A DNA stretch of 64,000 nucleotides, from NCBI RefSeq assembly GCF_024584785.1, contig NZ_CP074112.1, forward strand, positions 1,426,001 through 1,490,000. The letters are read 5' to 3'. Below are positions 46,983 through 55,666 of this stretch, one piece after another. A program made the translations under genes and the position numbers. The notes below the pieces were generated by a model, which was not told the DNA's origin, did no database searches, and saw nothing but the letters and a program-made list of their open reading frames with translations. Position 1 is the stretch's first letter, and the number at the start of each line of letters is the position of its first letter. This DNA is from Idiomarina loihiensis. GTDB lineage: Bacteria; Pseudomonadota; Gammaproteobacteria; Enterobacterales; Alteromonadaceae.

Positions 46983-48266
46983 TTATTCACCAGCAGCCTG
47001 TTTTTCATCGGCTTTGTTCGCATAGATAAAAATAGGATCGGACTCGCCTTTAATCACCGACTCATCAATCACTACTTTTTCGACGTTATCTACTGATGGT
47101 AGATCGTACATAGTATCTAACAGCACCGCCTCGACGATCGAGCGCAAACCACGTGCACCGGTTTTTCGCTGCATGGCTTTACGTGCAATGGAGCGTAACG
47201 CATCTTCACGAAACTCTAGGTCAACGCCTTCCATATTGAATAACGCTGAATATTGCTTGGTTAGCGCATTCTTCGGCTCGCTCAGAATTTTCACCAAGGC
47301 GTCTTCATCCAGTTCAGTCAGCGTTGCTAGTACCGGTAAGCGGCCAATAAATTCAGGGATCAAACCAAATTTCACCAAATCTTCTGGTTCAACTTTAGCC
47401 ATCACCGCGCCTTCCGCTTTGGGCTTCTTACTTTTTACTTCCGCCCCAAAACCAATCCCAGAATGCTCGTTAATACGCTGTTCAATCACTTTATCTAAGC
47501 CAGCAAAAGCACCACCACAGATAAACAGAATCTTCGACGTATCAACCTGCACAAACTCTTGCTGCGGATGCTTACGCCCACCTTGTGGCGGCACCGCTGC
47601 AACCGTGCCTTCAATCAGTTTCAGTAACGCCTGCTGAACCCCTTCACCGGACACGTCACGGGTAATTGACGGGTTATCTGACTTACGCGAAATCTTATCG
47701 ATTTCATCTATGTAGACGATGCCACGTTGAGCCTTTTCGACATCGTAATCACACTTCTGCAGTAATTTTTGGATGATGTTTTCAACATCTTCACCAACAT
47801 AGCCAGCTTCGGTAAGAGTGGTTGCATCAGCCATCGTAAAGGGCACATCTAAAAACCGCGCCAAGGTTTCAGCTAAATAGGTTTTGCCTGAGCCCGTTGG
47901 GCCAATCAGCAAAATATTACTTTTACCTAGCTCAACCGCATCCTTGTCTTTACCCACAACAGCACTTTGTAAGCGCTTGTAGTGGTTGTAAACAGCTACT
48001 GCTAAGACCTTTTTCGCTAATTCTTGGCCAATCACATATTCATCTAAGTGGGCGCGAATTTCATGGGGCTTAGGCAACTGCTTAGGTGCATCCTTAGGCG
48101 CAATGTTCTGAATTTCTTCATCCAGAATATCGTTACACAGCTCCACACACTCATCACAGATGAATACCGATGGTCCCGCAATAAGCTTACGAACTTCGTG
48201 CTGACTTTTACCGCAGAAGGTACAAAACAAAGGCTTTTCGCCTTTACCTTCAGTTTTATCCGTCAT
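46983..48266 (-). CDS. clpX: ClpXP protease ATPase subunit ClpX
   Basis: ClpX unfolds substrates and feeds them to ClpP. The 427-residue protein (E. coli 424) has the N-terminal zinc-binding domain with Cys15, Cys18, Cys37 and Cys40, Walker A GPTGSGKT, Walker [11 protein letters not shown], the pore-loop GYVGEDVE and the ClpP-contact IGF loop ([10 protein letters not shown]). It starts 1 bp after the clpP stop, indicating a clpP-clpX operon. Confidence 0.98.
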   Translation of the reverse strand: MTDKTEGKGEKPLFCTFCGKSQHEVRKLIAGPSVFICDECVELCNDILDEEIQNIAPKDAPKQLPKPHEIRAHLDEYVIGQELAKKVLAVAVYNHYKRLQSAVVGKDKDAVELGKSNILLIGPTGSGKTYLAETLARFLDVPFTMADATTLTEAGYVGEDVENIIQKLLQKCDYDVEKAQRGIVYIDEIDKISRKSDNPSITRDVSGEGVQQALLKLIEGTVAAVPPQGGRKHPQQEFVQVDTSKILFICGGAFAGLDKVIEQRINEHSGIGFGAEVKSKKPKAEGAVMAKVEPEDLVKFGLIPEFIGRLPVLATLTELDEDALVKILSEPKNALTKQYSALFNMEGVDLEFREDALRSIARKAMQRKTGARGLRSIVEAVLLDTMYDLPSVDNVEKVVIDESVIKGESDPIFIYANKADEKQAAGE

Positions 48267-48267
48267 C

Positions 48268-48885
48268 TTATTCTCCGCCTCGTTGGGTCAGTACTTTATC
48301 AACTAAGCCGTAGTTAACAGCTTCTTCAGCCGACATAAAGTAGTCACGGTCGGTATCTTTAGCGACCTGCTCTAAGTCTTTGCCAGTGTTTTCTGCCAAC
48401 ATCCGGTTCAGCTTATCTTTGATATCCAAGATTTGCCGCGCGTGAATTTCAAAATCCGACGCCTGCCCTTGGAACCCACCTAACGGCTGGTGAATCATCA
48501 CCCGTGAATTAGGCAAGCAGAACCGTTTACCTTTGGCACCACCAGCAAGTAGGAATGCGCCCATGCTGGCCGCTTGGCCCATACATACAGTACTTACATC
48601 TGGCTTAATAAAGCGCATGGTGTCATAGATCGCCATACCTGCGGTAACCGCACCACCGGGTGAGTTGATGTACAGATAAATATCTTTGTCTGGGTTATCT
48701 GACTCCAAGAACAGCAACTGAGCCACAATTAAGTTGGCCATATGGTCTTCAACTTGACCGCAGCAAAAAATCACGCGCTCTTTAAGTAAGCGCGAATAGA
48801 TATCGTACGAGCGCTCTCCCTTTGCTGTTTGTTCTACTACCATGGGCACCAATTGGGCCATTGGATCTAGCGCCATATCCGACAT
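48268..48885 (-). CDS. clpP: ATP-dependent Clp protease proteolytic subunit ClpP
   Basis: ClpP forms the tetradecameric serine protease chamber. The 205-residue product (E. coli 207) shows the catalytic serine in [14 protein letters not shown], histidine in [14 protein letters not shown] and aspartate in the [14 protein letters not shown] region. The N-terminus [20 protein letters not shown] probably contains a processed propeptide. A sigma-70-type promoter lies in the tig-clpP gap and overlaps the tig terminator, so clpPX can be transcribed independently of tig. Confidence 0.97.
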   Translation of the reverse strand: MSDMALDPMAQLVPMVVEQTAKGERSYDIYSRLLKERVIFCCGQVEDHMANLIVAQLLFLESDNPDKDIYLYINSPGGAVTAGMAIYDTMRFIKPDVSTVCMGQAASMGAFLLAGGAKGKRFCLPNSRVMIHQPLGGFQGQASDFEIHARQILDIKDKLNRMLAENTGKDLEQVAKDTDRDYFMSAEEAVNYGLVDKVLTQRGGE

Positions 48886-48901
48886 AATTTTACGACTCCT
48901 G

Positions 48902-48937
48902 AAATAAAAATGGCTCGTATAAGCATATACGAGCCAT
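48902..48937 (-). terminator. Terminator downstream of tig
   Basis: The 12-bp stem ATGGCTCGTATA/TATACGAGCCAT (48910-48921 with 48926-48937) has a 4-nt loop and is followed by a T-rich run on the minus strand. The clpP start is only about 20 bp further on. Confidence 0.9.
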
Positions 48938-48965
48938 TAAACCAAGTTGTTAGGGATGCCGTCAA
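48936..48965 (-). promoter_or_regulatory. Predicted sigma-70 promoter of clpP
   Basis: TTGACG (complement of 48960-48965), an 18-bp spacer and TTTAAT (complement of 48936-48941). The predicted start site falls inside the tig terminator stem, so transcripts from here carry only part of the hairpin. Confidence 0.5.
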
Positions 48966-48995
48966 TGATGTTCTAACGGTATTCCTATCACTTAC

Positions 48996-50294
48996 TTATT
49001 TTTTTGGGTTCATCAACTCGTCAAAGCTGGCCTTTTTCGCCGTTACTTTAGCTTGACCAAGGATGAACTCAATTGCTTGCTCTTCAAGGGCAACATTGCG
49101 CACTTGTTGCATCAATTCTTCGTTACCTTTGTAGTAAGCTACAACTTCAGTTGGATCTTCGTAGGCTGAGGCATTGTTGTCGATGATTTCTTCAACTTTT
49201 TGCTCGTCAACTTTCAATTCGTTGCCACGAATAACTTCACCCAACAACAAACCTACTTTCACCCGCTCTTTTGCTTGTTCTTCAAACAATTCTGCTGGCA
49301 ATTGTGGTAATTGAGCTTGGTTACCACCAAAGCGCTGCATGGCCTGACGACGTAATACGTCAACTTCTTGGCTCAACATAGCTTTTGGAACGTCCACTTC
49401 GTTGCTTTCAACTAAGCCTTTCAATACCTGTTCTTTCACTTTCGCTTGAACGGTATTTTTCAGTTCACGCTGCATGTTTTTACGCACTTCAGCTTTCAAT
49501 GCGTCAACACCACCTTCTTTGACACCGAACAGAGCCACGAACTCGTCGTTTAGCTCAGGCAGTTCACGCGTCTCAACTTTCTTGGCAACGATCACAAAAG
49601 ATGCTTTTTTGCCTTTCAAGTTTTCTGCGTGATAATCCTCAGGGAAAGTCACTTCGATGGTTTTTTCTTCACCGGCTTTCATGCCAATGATGTCATCTTC
49701 AAACCCAGGAATCATTCGGCCTTGGCCTAATTCCAAAGCAAAATCAGATGCTTTGCCACCTTCAAACTCTTCACCGTCAATCGAGCCAGTGAAATCGATG
49801 GTGATTTGATCATCTTTCTTCGATTTACGCTTCACTTCTTTCCAAGTAGCGTGCTGCTTACGCAACGTTTCCATCATGGTGTCAACGTCAGCGTCAGTCA
49901 CTTCTACTTCTGGTTTTTCGATGGCTAATTTATCTAAATCAGCAACCTTAACTTCTGGATACACTTCAAACGTAGCCACGAATTCGAAGTCTTTACCTTC
50001 TTCGTTAACTTTTGGCTCGATTGCAGGCGCACCCACTGGGTTTAATTTTTCTTGCCTCATTGCTTCGAAGTATTTGCTTTGCATCAAGTTGGATGCAGCA
50101 CGTGCACGGGCTTCTTTGCCGAACAGTTTTTGCAATACATTCGGTGGTACCTTCCCTTTACGGAAACCGTTGATACGGCGGTTACGGTACTCGTCTTTAA
50201 GCAGACGCTTTACTTCTTTATCGATGGTTTCAGCCGGCACGGTGATAGTGGCACGGCGTTCTAATCCTTGGGTTGTCTCTACAGAAACCTGCAT
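48996..50294 (-). CDS. tig: Trigger factor (ribosome-associated chaperone)
   Basis: Trigger factor meets nascent chains at the ribosome exit tunnel. The 432-residue length equals E. coli Tig. It has the N-terminal ribosome-docking signature GFRKGKVP near residue 44, an FKBP-type prolyl isomerase domain (about 155-245; [40 protein letters not shown]) and the long helical C-terminal arms. A perfect TATAAT (complement of 50365-50370) lies about 70 bp upstream as the probable -10; the matching -35 is poor. It is the first gene of the quality-control block. Confidence 0.97.
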   Translation of the reverse strand: MQVSVETTQGLERRATITVPAETIDKEVKRLLKDEYRNRRINGFRKGKVPPNVLQKLFGKEARARAASNLMQSKYFEAMRQEKLNPVGAPAIEPKVNEEGKDFEFVATFEVYPEVKVADLDKLAIEKPEVEVTDADVDTMMETLRKQHATWKEVKRKSKKDDQITIDFTGSIDGEEFEGGKASDFALELGQGRMIPGFEDDIIGMKAGEEKTIEVTFPEDYHAENLKGKKASFVIVAKKVETRELPELNDEFVALFGVKEGGVDALKAEVRKNMQRELKNTVQAKVKEQVLKGLVESNEVDVPKAMLSQEVDVLRRQAMQRFGGNQAQLPQLPAELFEEQAKERVKVGLLLGEVIRGNELKVDEQKVEEIIDNNASAYEDPTEVVAYYKGNEELMQQVRNVALEEQAIEFILGQAKVTAKKASFDELMNPKK

Positions 50295-50406
50295 TGCTTT
50301 TTTACCTCGGCTTCACTATTGGCCTGAGCCCACTACGATTCGGGACCCTTCAAAATGACGCCGCATTATAGCGAAGCGATCTACTCAAGTCGAGAATAAA
50401 TGGTTA

Positions 50407-51531
50407 CTAATTGGCAACAAACACCACTTGGTTACGCCCTGTTAGCTTCGCTTGATACACTGCGGCATCTACTTCTTGTAATAAATTATCAGCTCCCACA
50501 GGTGCTTGCGGAATACATTGATAGACCCCAATGCTCACGGTTATTTGCGCCCCTTCGGGGTAGCTTAAGGCGCGTACACGATACAGCACCGCAGCGGCGA
50601 GGGTCTGGGCAGTGGCGGCGTCGACTAACGGACTAATGACAACAAATTCATCGCCACCGAAACGGGCTACGAGCTCGCCACTACGCCTAAACTGGGTCGC
50701 TAAAATCTCTGCCACATCAGCCAGCACAGAATCGCCTAAACGATGCCCATAGGTATCATTAAGCTGCTTAAAATGATCAATATCAACCATAAATAAAGTG
50801 AGTTCACGGCCCATGCGGCTGGCACGTTGTAGCTCGTCTTTCAGGCTTTTATCTAAAGCGCGCCGGTTAGCAACTTGGGTTAGACTATCTTGATGCGCTA
50901 ACGCTAATAATTGCTCATTAGCCAGTCGCAGCTCGGCTTCAACTTGCCGTAACCTCGTCTCAGTGCGATGCCGCGCGATGGTGTTACTGATCATGTCTGC
51001 CACCAACTGCATCTGCTGGATATCTTCCGCGCTCCAGTGATGCTGACGCTGCACTAAGTCACAGCCGACAAAGCCCATCAGCCGATGCTCTAAATACATG
51101 CCTACGGCCATCATCGCTTGAATTCCCTCACGAGTGAGTTCTTGCTGAAAGCCGATAGCCGCAGGCGGTAGTTGCTTGACATCATCGACCACCACTTGAC
51201 CCTGGTTGCGCATCTGCTCAAAAAACCACGGCATGGCGGCAATATCAATATTTTGGAGCTCAGCTTTAAAAGACGTGATACCTGGAGCAGTCCACTCATG
51301 GGTGTTGCTCATGGTGGTGAGCTGTTCATCAAACAAAAACACATAACAGCGATCTTTACGGCCGCCACTAGCAAGTGCAGCCAAAGCTTGTTCTATGTGT
51401 TGCTGGGTTTCTGCTGAGGTACTATTGATCAGTTGCGTACTGATTTGCGAGATCAGCAAACCGAACTGCTGTTGCGCAATATCACTCGTTGCTTGACTGA
51501 GATTTTGTGTCGCTATTCCTGAAGCTGCCAT
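50407..51531 (-). CDS. GAF-GGDEF diguanylate cyclase
   Basis: Probable cytosolic diguanylate cyclase making c-di-GMP. The 374-residue protein has a GAF-like sensor domain at about residues 25-190 (RKDRCYVFLFDEQLTTMSNT, VGMYLEHRLMGFVGCDLVQR), a short coiled linker and a GGDEF domain at about 210-374 with ARFGGDEFVVI at residues 290-300. The active-site motif is intact. The upstream inhibitory I-site position reads RSGE instead of RXXD, so product inhibition may be weakened. There is no membrane segment. It lies 120 bp downstream of the tRNA operon in the same direction, with a 7-bp hairpin (51558-51578) in the gap. Confidence 0.93.
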   Translation of the reverse strand: MAASGIATQNLSQATSDIAQQQFGLLISQISTQLINSTSAETQQHIEQALAALASGGRKDRCYVFLFDEQLTTMSNTHEWTAPGITSFKAELQNIDIAAMPWFFEQMRNQGQVVVDDVKQLPPAAIGFQQELTREGIQAMMAVGMYLEHRLMGFVGCDLVQRQHHWSAEDIQQMQLVADMISNTIARHRTETRLRQVEAELRLANEQLLALAHQDSLTQVANRRALDKSLKDELQRASRMGRELTLFMVDIDHFKQLNDTYGHRLGDSVLADVAEILATQFRRSGELVARFGGDEFVVISPLVDAATAQTLAAAVLYRVRALSYPEGAQITVSIGVYQCIPQAPVGADNLLQEVDAAVYQAKLTGRNQVVFVAN

Positions 51532-51650
51532 GCGCCTTCCTGTGCATCAACCCGTTGTTAGCATTAACTTGATGCTAAACGCGAACGGTTAAGTCAACTC
51601 AATGTAAGAGTATTAGCAGAATTCAGCGAAGAAGTATAGACATAGTAGAA

Positions 51651-51727
51651 TGGTCGGCGAGACTGGATTCGAACCAGCGACCCCTTGTACCCAAAACAAG
51701 TGCGCTACCAAGCTGCGCTACTCGCCG
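51651..51727 (-). tRNA. proM: tRNA-Pro (TGG), copy 2
   Basis: The 77-nt cloverleaf has encoded CCA and anticodon loop TTTGGGT with anticodon TGG. The sequence is identical to the tRNA-Pro at 51968-52044. It is the last tRNA of the four-gene cluster. Confidence 0.96.
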
Positions 51728-51761
51728 ACACCAAACAGGGAATATATTACTGAGGGAGAGA

Positions 51762-51838
51762 TGGGGTGGCTGATGGGACTTGAACCCACGACAACCGGAA
51801 TCACAATCCGGGGCTCTACCGACTGAGCTACAGCCACC
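51762..51838 (-). tRNA. hisR: tRNA-His (GTG)
   Basis: The 77-nt tRNA has the extra G at position -1 (complement of 51838) facing C73, diagnostic of tRNA-His, anticodon GTG and encoded CCA. Confidence 0.96.
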
Positions 51839-51870
51839 ATTTCTCAAAACTGTTGATGCCAGGGCAGTAT

Positions 51871-51947
<77 letters not shown>

Positions 51948-51967
51948 ATTTCTATCCTGACAAAGAA

Positions 51968-52044
51968 TGGTCGGCGAGACTGGATTCGAACCAGCGACCC
52001 CTTGTACCCAAAACAAGTGCGCTACCAAGCTGCGCTACTCGCCG
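51968..52044 (-). tRNA. proM: tRNA-Pro (TGG), copy 1
   Basis: The 77-nt cloverleaf has encoded CCA and anticodon TGG. It is the first tRNA after the cluster promoter and identical to the copy at 51651-51727. The identity extends a few bases into both flanks (84 bp in all: 51964-52047 and 51647-51730). Confidence 0.96.
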
Positions 52045-52091
52045 ACATCTTTGAAAAACCCGTGCAGGACGCGGCCTGACAACGGGGGCGA

Positions 52092-52120
52092 ATATTACCT
52101 GTTGCTCTTAGAGTCGTCAA
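52092..52120 (-). promoter_or_regulatory. Stable-RNA promoter of the tRNA cluster
   Basis: TTGACG (complement of 52115-52120), a 17-bp spacer and TAATAT (complement of 52092-52097), followed by a GC-rich discriminator (TCGCCCCCG), the form expected of stringently controlled tRNA promoters. Confidence 0.88.
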
Positions 52121-52238
52121 ACATTTTTTTGCGTTCTGCATTCAACTGCCGAAAATACCGACAATCTGTATTCAAAAGCAGCAATTCTGTTTGTTTCGGC
52201 CAGCTTAGCTACTGTTTCAAGTACTAACCGCTGGCTTC

Positions 52239-52275
52239 AGTAACTTAAGCACATAAACTGCCCACATAAGTTACT
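52239..52275. promoter_or_regulatory. 9-bp inverted repeat upstream of folD
   Basis: AGTAACTTA (52239-52247) and TAAGTTACT (52267-52275) are exact inverted copies separated by 19 bp, in the 250-bp gap between the tRNA promoter and folD. It could be a regulator site or a transcript hairpin. No clear folD promoter is visible in this gap. Confidence 0.4.
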
Positions 52276-52372
52276 ACAACCTAACGTCAAAACGTGCGAA
52301 AATATCCGCCCAACACGATGACCAAAACATCTTACCATTCCACGCTTGAATAAAGAAGGGTTTGCAGCAGCT

Positions 52373-53245
52373 ATGACAGCGCAAAATATTGACGGTAAAA
52401 AAGTTGCCCAACAGGTTCGTGACCAAGTAAAAGCTGGCGTGCAAGCACGTCTAGCCGCTGGCTATCGAGCTCCGGGGCTGGCGGTAGTGTTGGTAGGTAA
52501 CGACCCAGCATCTGAAGTTTATGTGGGCAGCAAACGCCGCGCCTGTGAAGAAGTAGGCATCATTTCTAAAGCCTATGACCTACCAGCTAGCGCCACTCAA
52601 GCCGAGTTAGAAGCTCTCATCGATCAACTTAATGAAGATGCTTCGGTGGATGGCATTTTGGTACAGCTGCCGTTACCGGAAGGATTAGACGCACAAGCTT
52701 TGTTAGAGCGCATTAATCCGTTTAAAGATGTCGATGGTTTTCACCCCTTCAACATGGGACGCTTGGCGCAACGAAACCCGGCCTTACGCCCCTGCACCCC
52801 GCGCGGCGTGATAACACTGCTCGAATCCATCCAACTGGATACCTATGGTAAGAATGCGGTTGTGGTTGGTGCGTCAAACATTGTCGGACGACCGATGAGC
52901 CTAGAACTGCTCTTAGCCGGCTCCACCACCACTGTCTGTCACAGATTCACCACTGATTTGCAAAGCCATGTTGAACGCGCTGATATTCTCGTGGTTGCTG
53001 TGGGCCGTCCTAACTTTATTCCGGGTGCTTGGATCAAACCAGGGGCGGTGGTCATTGATGTCGGCATTAACCGGCTACCTTCCGGTCAATTAGTGGGCGA
53101 TGTGGAGTTTGCTGCGGCCGCGGCTCGCGCTGCTTACATTACCCCAGTACCAGGTGGCGTGGGCCCAATGACAGTCGCAACCTTGATGCAAAATACCCTG
53201 CAAGCTTGTGACACTTGGCATGCGCCGGTAACCACCTCAGCATAA
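52373..53245 (+). CDS. folD: Bifunctional methylenetetrahydrofolate dehydrogenase/cyclohydrolase
   Basis: FolD interconverts 5,10-methylene-, methenyl- and 10-formyl-tetrahydrofolate in the cytosol. The 290-residue product (E. coli 288) has the substrate site with Tyr/Lys in [18 protein letters not shown], the signature [14 protein letters not shown], the NADP motif [19 protein letters not shown] and the C-terminal [20 protein letters not shown] chose ATG 52373 ([18 protein letters not shown]), which aligns with the E. coli N-terminus; a TTG 27 bases upstream would add residues not found in the family. It stands alone, convergent with the pilus operon. Confidence 0.96.
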   Translation: MTAQNIDGKKVAQQVRDQVKAGVQARLAAGYRAPGLAVVLVGNDPASEVYVGSKRRACEEVGIISKAYDLPASATQAELEALIDQLNEDASVDGILVQLPLPEGLDAQALLERINPFKDVDGFHPFNMGRLAQRNPALRPCTPRGVITLLESIQLDTYGKNAVVVGASNIVGRPMSLELLLAGSTTTVCHRFTTDLQSHVERADILVVAVGRPNFIPGAWIKPGAVVIDVGINRLPSGQLVGDVEFAAAAARAAYITPVPGGVGPMTVATLMQNTLQACDTWHAPVTTSA

Positions 53246-53284
53246 CAGTCTAAAGCCCGCTGTTAGCGGCGGGTCTATCAGCTT

Positions 53285-53312
53285 TGCTAACGGGTGCGAA
53301 AACCCGTTAGCA
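53285..53312. terminator. Hairpin at the folD / pilus operon convergence
   Basis: A perfect 11-bp stem, TGCTAACGGGT/ACCCGTTAGCA (53285-53295 with 53302-53312), has a 6-nt loop and overlaps the last codons of the TadE-like gene. There is no T-run on either side. A second small CCCGC/GCGGG element precedes it at about 53252-53274. It probably limits read-through in both directions. Confidence 0.5.
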
Positions 53313-53988
53313 TAGGCCCTTCTGCCATCACCTTTAACGCCCACATCGGCTTATCAAGGGCCATTCCCCGTAAGCGACAGAAGGCTTGGCTGTCACTACG
53401 AAACCACTGGGCCGTCGCCGCAATCATGCTACCGACTATGGGAACTTCCAGCGGCATGCACCACCAAATTTCTATCTGTAACTGCCGCGCCGCCAGCCAC
53501 GCTTCGGCATCGCGCGCTTCCGCCAGCCGCACTTGCGGATGATCAATAGCTATCTCTTGCACCCAGCGCGAGTTGCGCGTGTCCCAACGGCGTTCACTCA
53601 ATTGCCGTTGCATCGCCGCAGTAGGATTATGAATTTGAATGCGCGCCGCCAACTCCAGGTAGCCACGCATTTTTAGGGTTTCGGTAAGGGTTGCGTAACG
53701 TAAGTCATTGTCGTCAAATTCAGGCGCTGCACCCTCGCTATCGCTAGCCGGCGCGTCAAAATACTGCATTTGAGTGGTCGCCATCACCGTCGCTAGGGTA
53801 TCCTTCATCTTATCCAGGCTGCCATGTTGCAAGACTCCGCTACGCAACACGTAATGAGAGCCGGTTTGCAGTGTGTGCATGGTCCAGAATACCCAAATCA
53901 GTTGTACTAGCCCCAGTAACACCACGAGAATAATCGGCAATGCCAACAGCGCCTCCAGCATGGCTTGCCCCGTTTGCTTGGTTCGCAT
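53287..53988 (-). CDS. TadE-like pilus protein at the end of the type IVb pilus operon
   Basis: The 233-residue protein begins MRTKQTGQAMLEALLALPII followed by VVLLGLVQLIWVFWTMHTLQ. The short basic N-terminus, Gly before the hydrophobic stretch, Glu at position 6 after that Gly and the long single hydrophobic helix match TadE-like pseudopilins of Tad pili. The remaining 190 residues are soluble, with several Trp (RRWDTRNSRWVQEI; QLQIEIWWCMPLEVP) and two widely spaced Cys. R64 pili have no TadE. Position as the last gene after three prepilin-like genes suggests a minor tip or assembly component. Family assignment rests on the N-terminus only. Confidence 0.7.
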   Translation of the reverse strand: MRTKQTGQAMLEALLALPIILVVLLGLVQLIWVFWTMHTLQTGSHYVLRSGVLQHGSLDKMKDTLATVMATTQMQYFDAPASDSEGAAPEFDDNDLRYATLTETLKMRGYLELAARIQIHNPTAAMQRQLSERRWDTRNSRWVQEIAIDHPQVRLAEARDAEAWLAARQLQIEIWWCMPLEVPIVGSMIAATAQWFRSDSQAFCRLRGMALDKPMWALKVMAEGPMLTGFRTR

Positions 53989-54021
53989 TGTTACCTCCTT
54001 GCTGGTTGGTTACGGCGCTGG

Positions 54022-54831
54022 CTAACCCTGACAGCCACCGCGGGCCACACACAACTCCCATAGTTGCTGATACTCAGTAATGCGTTGCCAGACCTGCTCC
54101 ATACTAATCCCACCAATCACCGCTTGCGCTGCTGTCACCATGGTGAAATGGCCATGCTCACTTTGCACTTGCACCAGTTGTGCCTCTGGTGCGCTTAGGC
54201 TTTGCCCATACCAAGCGCTGGCGCGCAGTTGATCAATCCCCTGCAGGTTATGCTGGCGAAGATCGAGATCCGTATGCATTTGGTTCAGTTGCGGAGCATC
54301 AGCAATCGCCACTCGATAAAGGTAAGGACTATCCGGATGGTAGCTCTGCGCTGGCTGCCACACAGTTACCAGCACCTGCTCGGCATTGGCGCTGGCACCC
54401 ACGATTTGGCCAGCTAACCAGCTCGCGGCGGCCGCACTAGGTGCGGTTAAGCGTAATTGCACATAACGTTGCTGCGGCTGTAGCAACCAAGGCTGCTGCC
54501 ACGGCGTGGTTAGCTGCTGCAAGTGCCCATGCTGTTGTAACTGCGCAAAGGATGGCGGCGGTTGCCCCGTATCACTCCAGTAACTGCGTACCGCTTGCTG
54601 TAAGCGTTCAGTATCAGCTAACCATTGATGGCGCTGCTGTTGCTGTTGTTGCACCTGCTGCCACTGAGCAAACACCAGCAAACTAGCTGCCAGCAACACG
54701 GTCGCAATGATCACCTCTAACAGCACAAAGCCAAGGCTAGAACTGCCCCGCAGCGGTAGCCTTACTATTACCTCAGCGCCGCCGAGGATTGGCGCTGCTA
54801 AGGGGCCGCTGTTCAAGTTCGTTGATTTCAT
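54022..54831 (-). CDS. Type IV prepilin-like minor pilin with long leader
   Basis: The 269-residue product carries a long leader of 34 residues ending LPLRGSSSLG, then the processed N-terminus FVLLEVIIATVLLAASLLVF, with Gly at -1, Phe at +1 and Glu at +5. The soluble part is Gln-rich and has a pseudopilin-like segment (VRSYWSDTGQPPPSFAQL, LTTPWQQPWLLQPQ). The C-terminus holds two Cys (ELCVARGGCQG) that could form a terminal disulfide loop. Its place after the pilin gene corresponds to the minor-pilin (PilV) position of R64, but I see no homology to PilV and no shufflon. The ATG has AAGGAG 8 bases upstream; the open frame extends further left without support. Confidence 0.75.
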   Translation of the reverse strand: MKSTNLNSGPLAAPILGGAEVIVRLPLRGSSSLGFVLLEVIIATVLLAASLLVFAQWQQVQQQQQQRHQWLADTERLQQAVRSYWSDTGQPPPSFAQLQQHGHLQQLTTPWQQPWLLQPQQRYVQLRLTAPSAAAASWLAGQIVGASANAEQVLVTVWQPAQSYHPDSPYLYRVAIADAPQLNQMHTDLDLRQHNLQGIDQLRASAWYGQSLSAPEAQLVQVQSEHGHFTMVTAAQAVIGGISMEQVWQRITEYQQLWELCVARGGCQG

Positions 54832-54850
54832 TCGTGGCACTCCTTGGGGA

Positions 54851-55084
54851 TTAGGTTGGATCAACCAACGCCGCCCGCACCAGTAGAAACTGGCGATGGG
54901 CGCGCAACTGTTGCTGTAACTGCAACAGCTGCGCATCCGACCACGGCGGGTCTTGCTTAAACGCTGCTTGACGCCAGTGCTGCAGCCCCAGCACTGCCGC
55001 ACTAGCAAGCACCGCCAGCAAGGCTAGCGCCAGCACCAATTCAATCATGCTAAAACCATGGCTGCGCAGGTGACTGGTTAGCAT
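54851..55084 (-). CDS. Very small type IV prepilin-like protein
   Basis: The 77-residue product has a leader of 10 residues (MLTSHLRSHG), then FSMIELVLALALLAVLASAA with Gly -1, Phe +1 and Glu +5, the prepilin peptidase motif. The mature form would be about 67 residues, with only some 40 residues of soluble, Gln-rich tail after the transmembrane helix, much shorter than ordinary pseudopilins (over 120). It lies 4 bp after the PilS-like gene and 19 bp before the next. It may be a minor pilin or a regulator; no frameshift is evident. Confidence 0.72.
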   Translation of the reverse strand: MLTSHLRSHGFSMIELVLALALLAVLASAAVLGLQHWRQAAFKQDPPWSDAQLLQLQQQLRAHRQFLLVRAALVDPT

Positions 55085-55088
55085 GGGG

Positions 55089-55532
55089 TTAGCCTTGGAA
55101 TGTTAAAAACAATGTACCCGCAGAATATGTAGATACCAAAGCGTACTCATTAAAGTCATAAGCCAACCGCGCCCCCTCAGCATCGGCATCAATTCCTGTC
55201 AGGGTCACTACATAACGCGAGGTATCAGTACCATCCACCGAGACCTGAACATCGCCACCCCAAGGATTAATCGCAGTACCACTGCCCCACTGCTGCGGCA
55301 CCGCTGCAATACCGGACATGGCGGCCAAACTAATGCCGGTTAAATCGCCGCTACGAGGTCGCCACAGCTGGGCACCTGCCTGAATGGTTATAATCTGAGT
55401 CTTAGCCTCACTAATGCGTGAGTTCCCCACCGCCCAATCTCGCAAGGCGAGCGTGCCCACCGTAGCTAACGCAATAATGGATAAAACGGTTAACACTTCA
55501 ATAAAAGTAAATCCTTGTTGTTGCTTACGCAT
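55089..55532 (-). CDS. PilS-like major pilin candidate (type IVb)
   Basis: The 147-residue prepilin has a 7-residue leader (MRKQQQG) and the N-terminus FTFIEVLTVLSIIALATVGT, with Gly -1, Phe +1 and Glu +5. The soluble domain (SRISEAKTQIITIQAGAQLW, MSGIAAVPQQWGSGTAINPW, ending GTLFLTFQG) resembles the R64 PilS/TcpA pilin fold, including the NPWGG turn. The mature protein contains no cysteine, so it cannot have the C-terminal disulfide that closes the D-region of most type IV pilins. The ATG at 55532 has AAGGAG 6 bases upstream. A 134-bp gap separates it from pilR-like, more than any other junction in the locus. Confidence 0.78.
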   Translation of the reverse strand: MRKQQQGFTFIEVLTVLSIIALATVGTLALRDWAVGNSRISEAKTQIITIQAGAQLWRPRSGDLTGISLAAMSGIAAVPQQWGSGTAINPWGGDVQVSVDGTDTSRYVVTLTGIDADAEGARLAYDFNEYALVSTYSAGTLFLTFQG

Positions 55533-55566
55533 CACTTGCTCCTTGTTTTTCAACGAAACCGCAAAG

Positions 55567-55578
55567 GTCCTTAAGGAC
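55567..55578. promoter_or_regulatory. 12-bp perfect palindrome upstream of the pilin gene
   Basis: GTCCTTAAGGAC lies 35 bp before the PilS-like start, in the only long gap of the pilus operon. It could be a regulator site or a small transcript hairpin controlling pilin level. No convincing promoter elements are seen around it. Confidence 0.35.
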
Positions 55579-55666
55579 GTTCTTGGCGCTTATCTGATAG
55601 TTTCATGGTTGTTGCTATCCGTTCCTGTTGCTTGTCCTCCTCACGCTGTAACCCTGCTTGATGAAC

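Noticed and set aside
54022-55008. Longer form of the second pseudopilin from the ATG at 55008
   Set aside because: The first 59 residues overlap the mini-pseudopilin gene in another frame, are Cys/Arg-rich and lack a ribosome site; ATG 54831 has AAGGAG.
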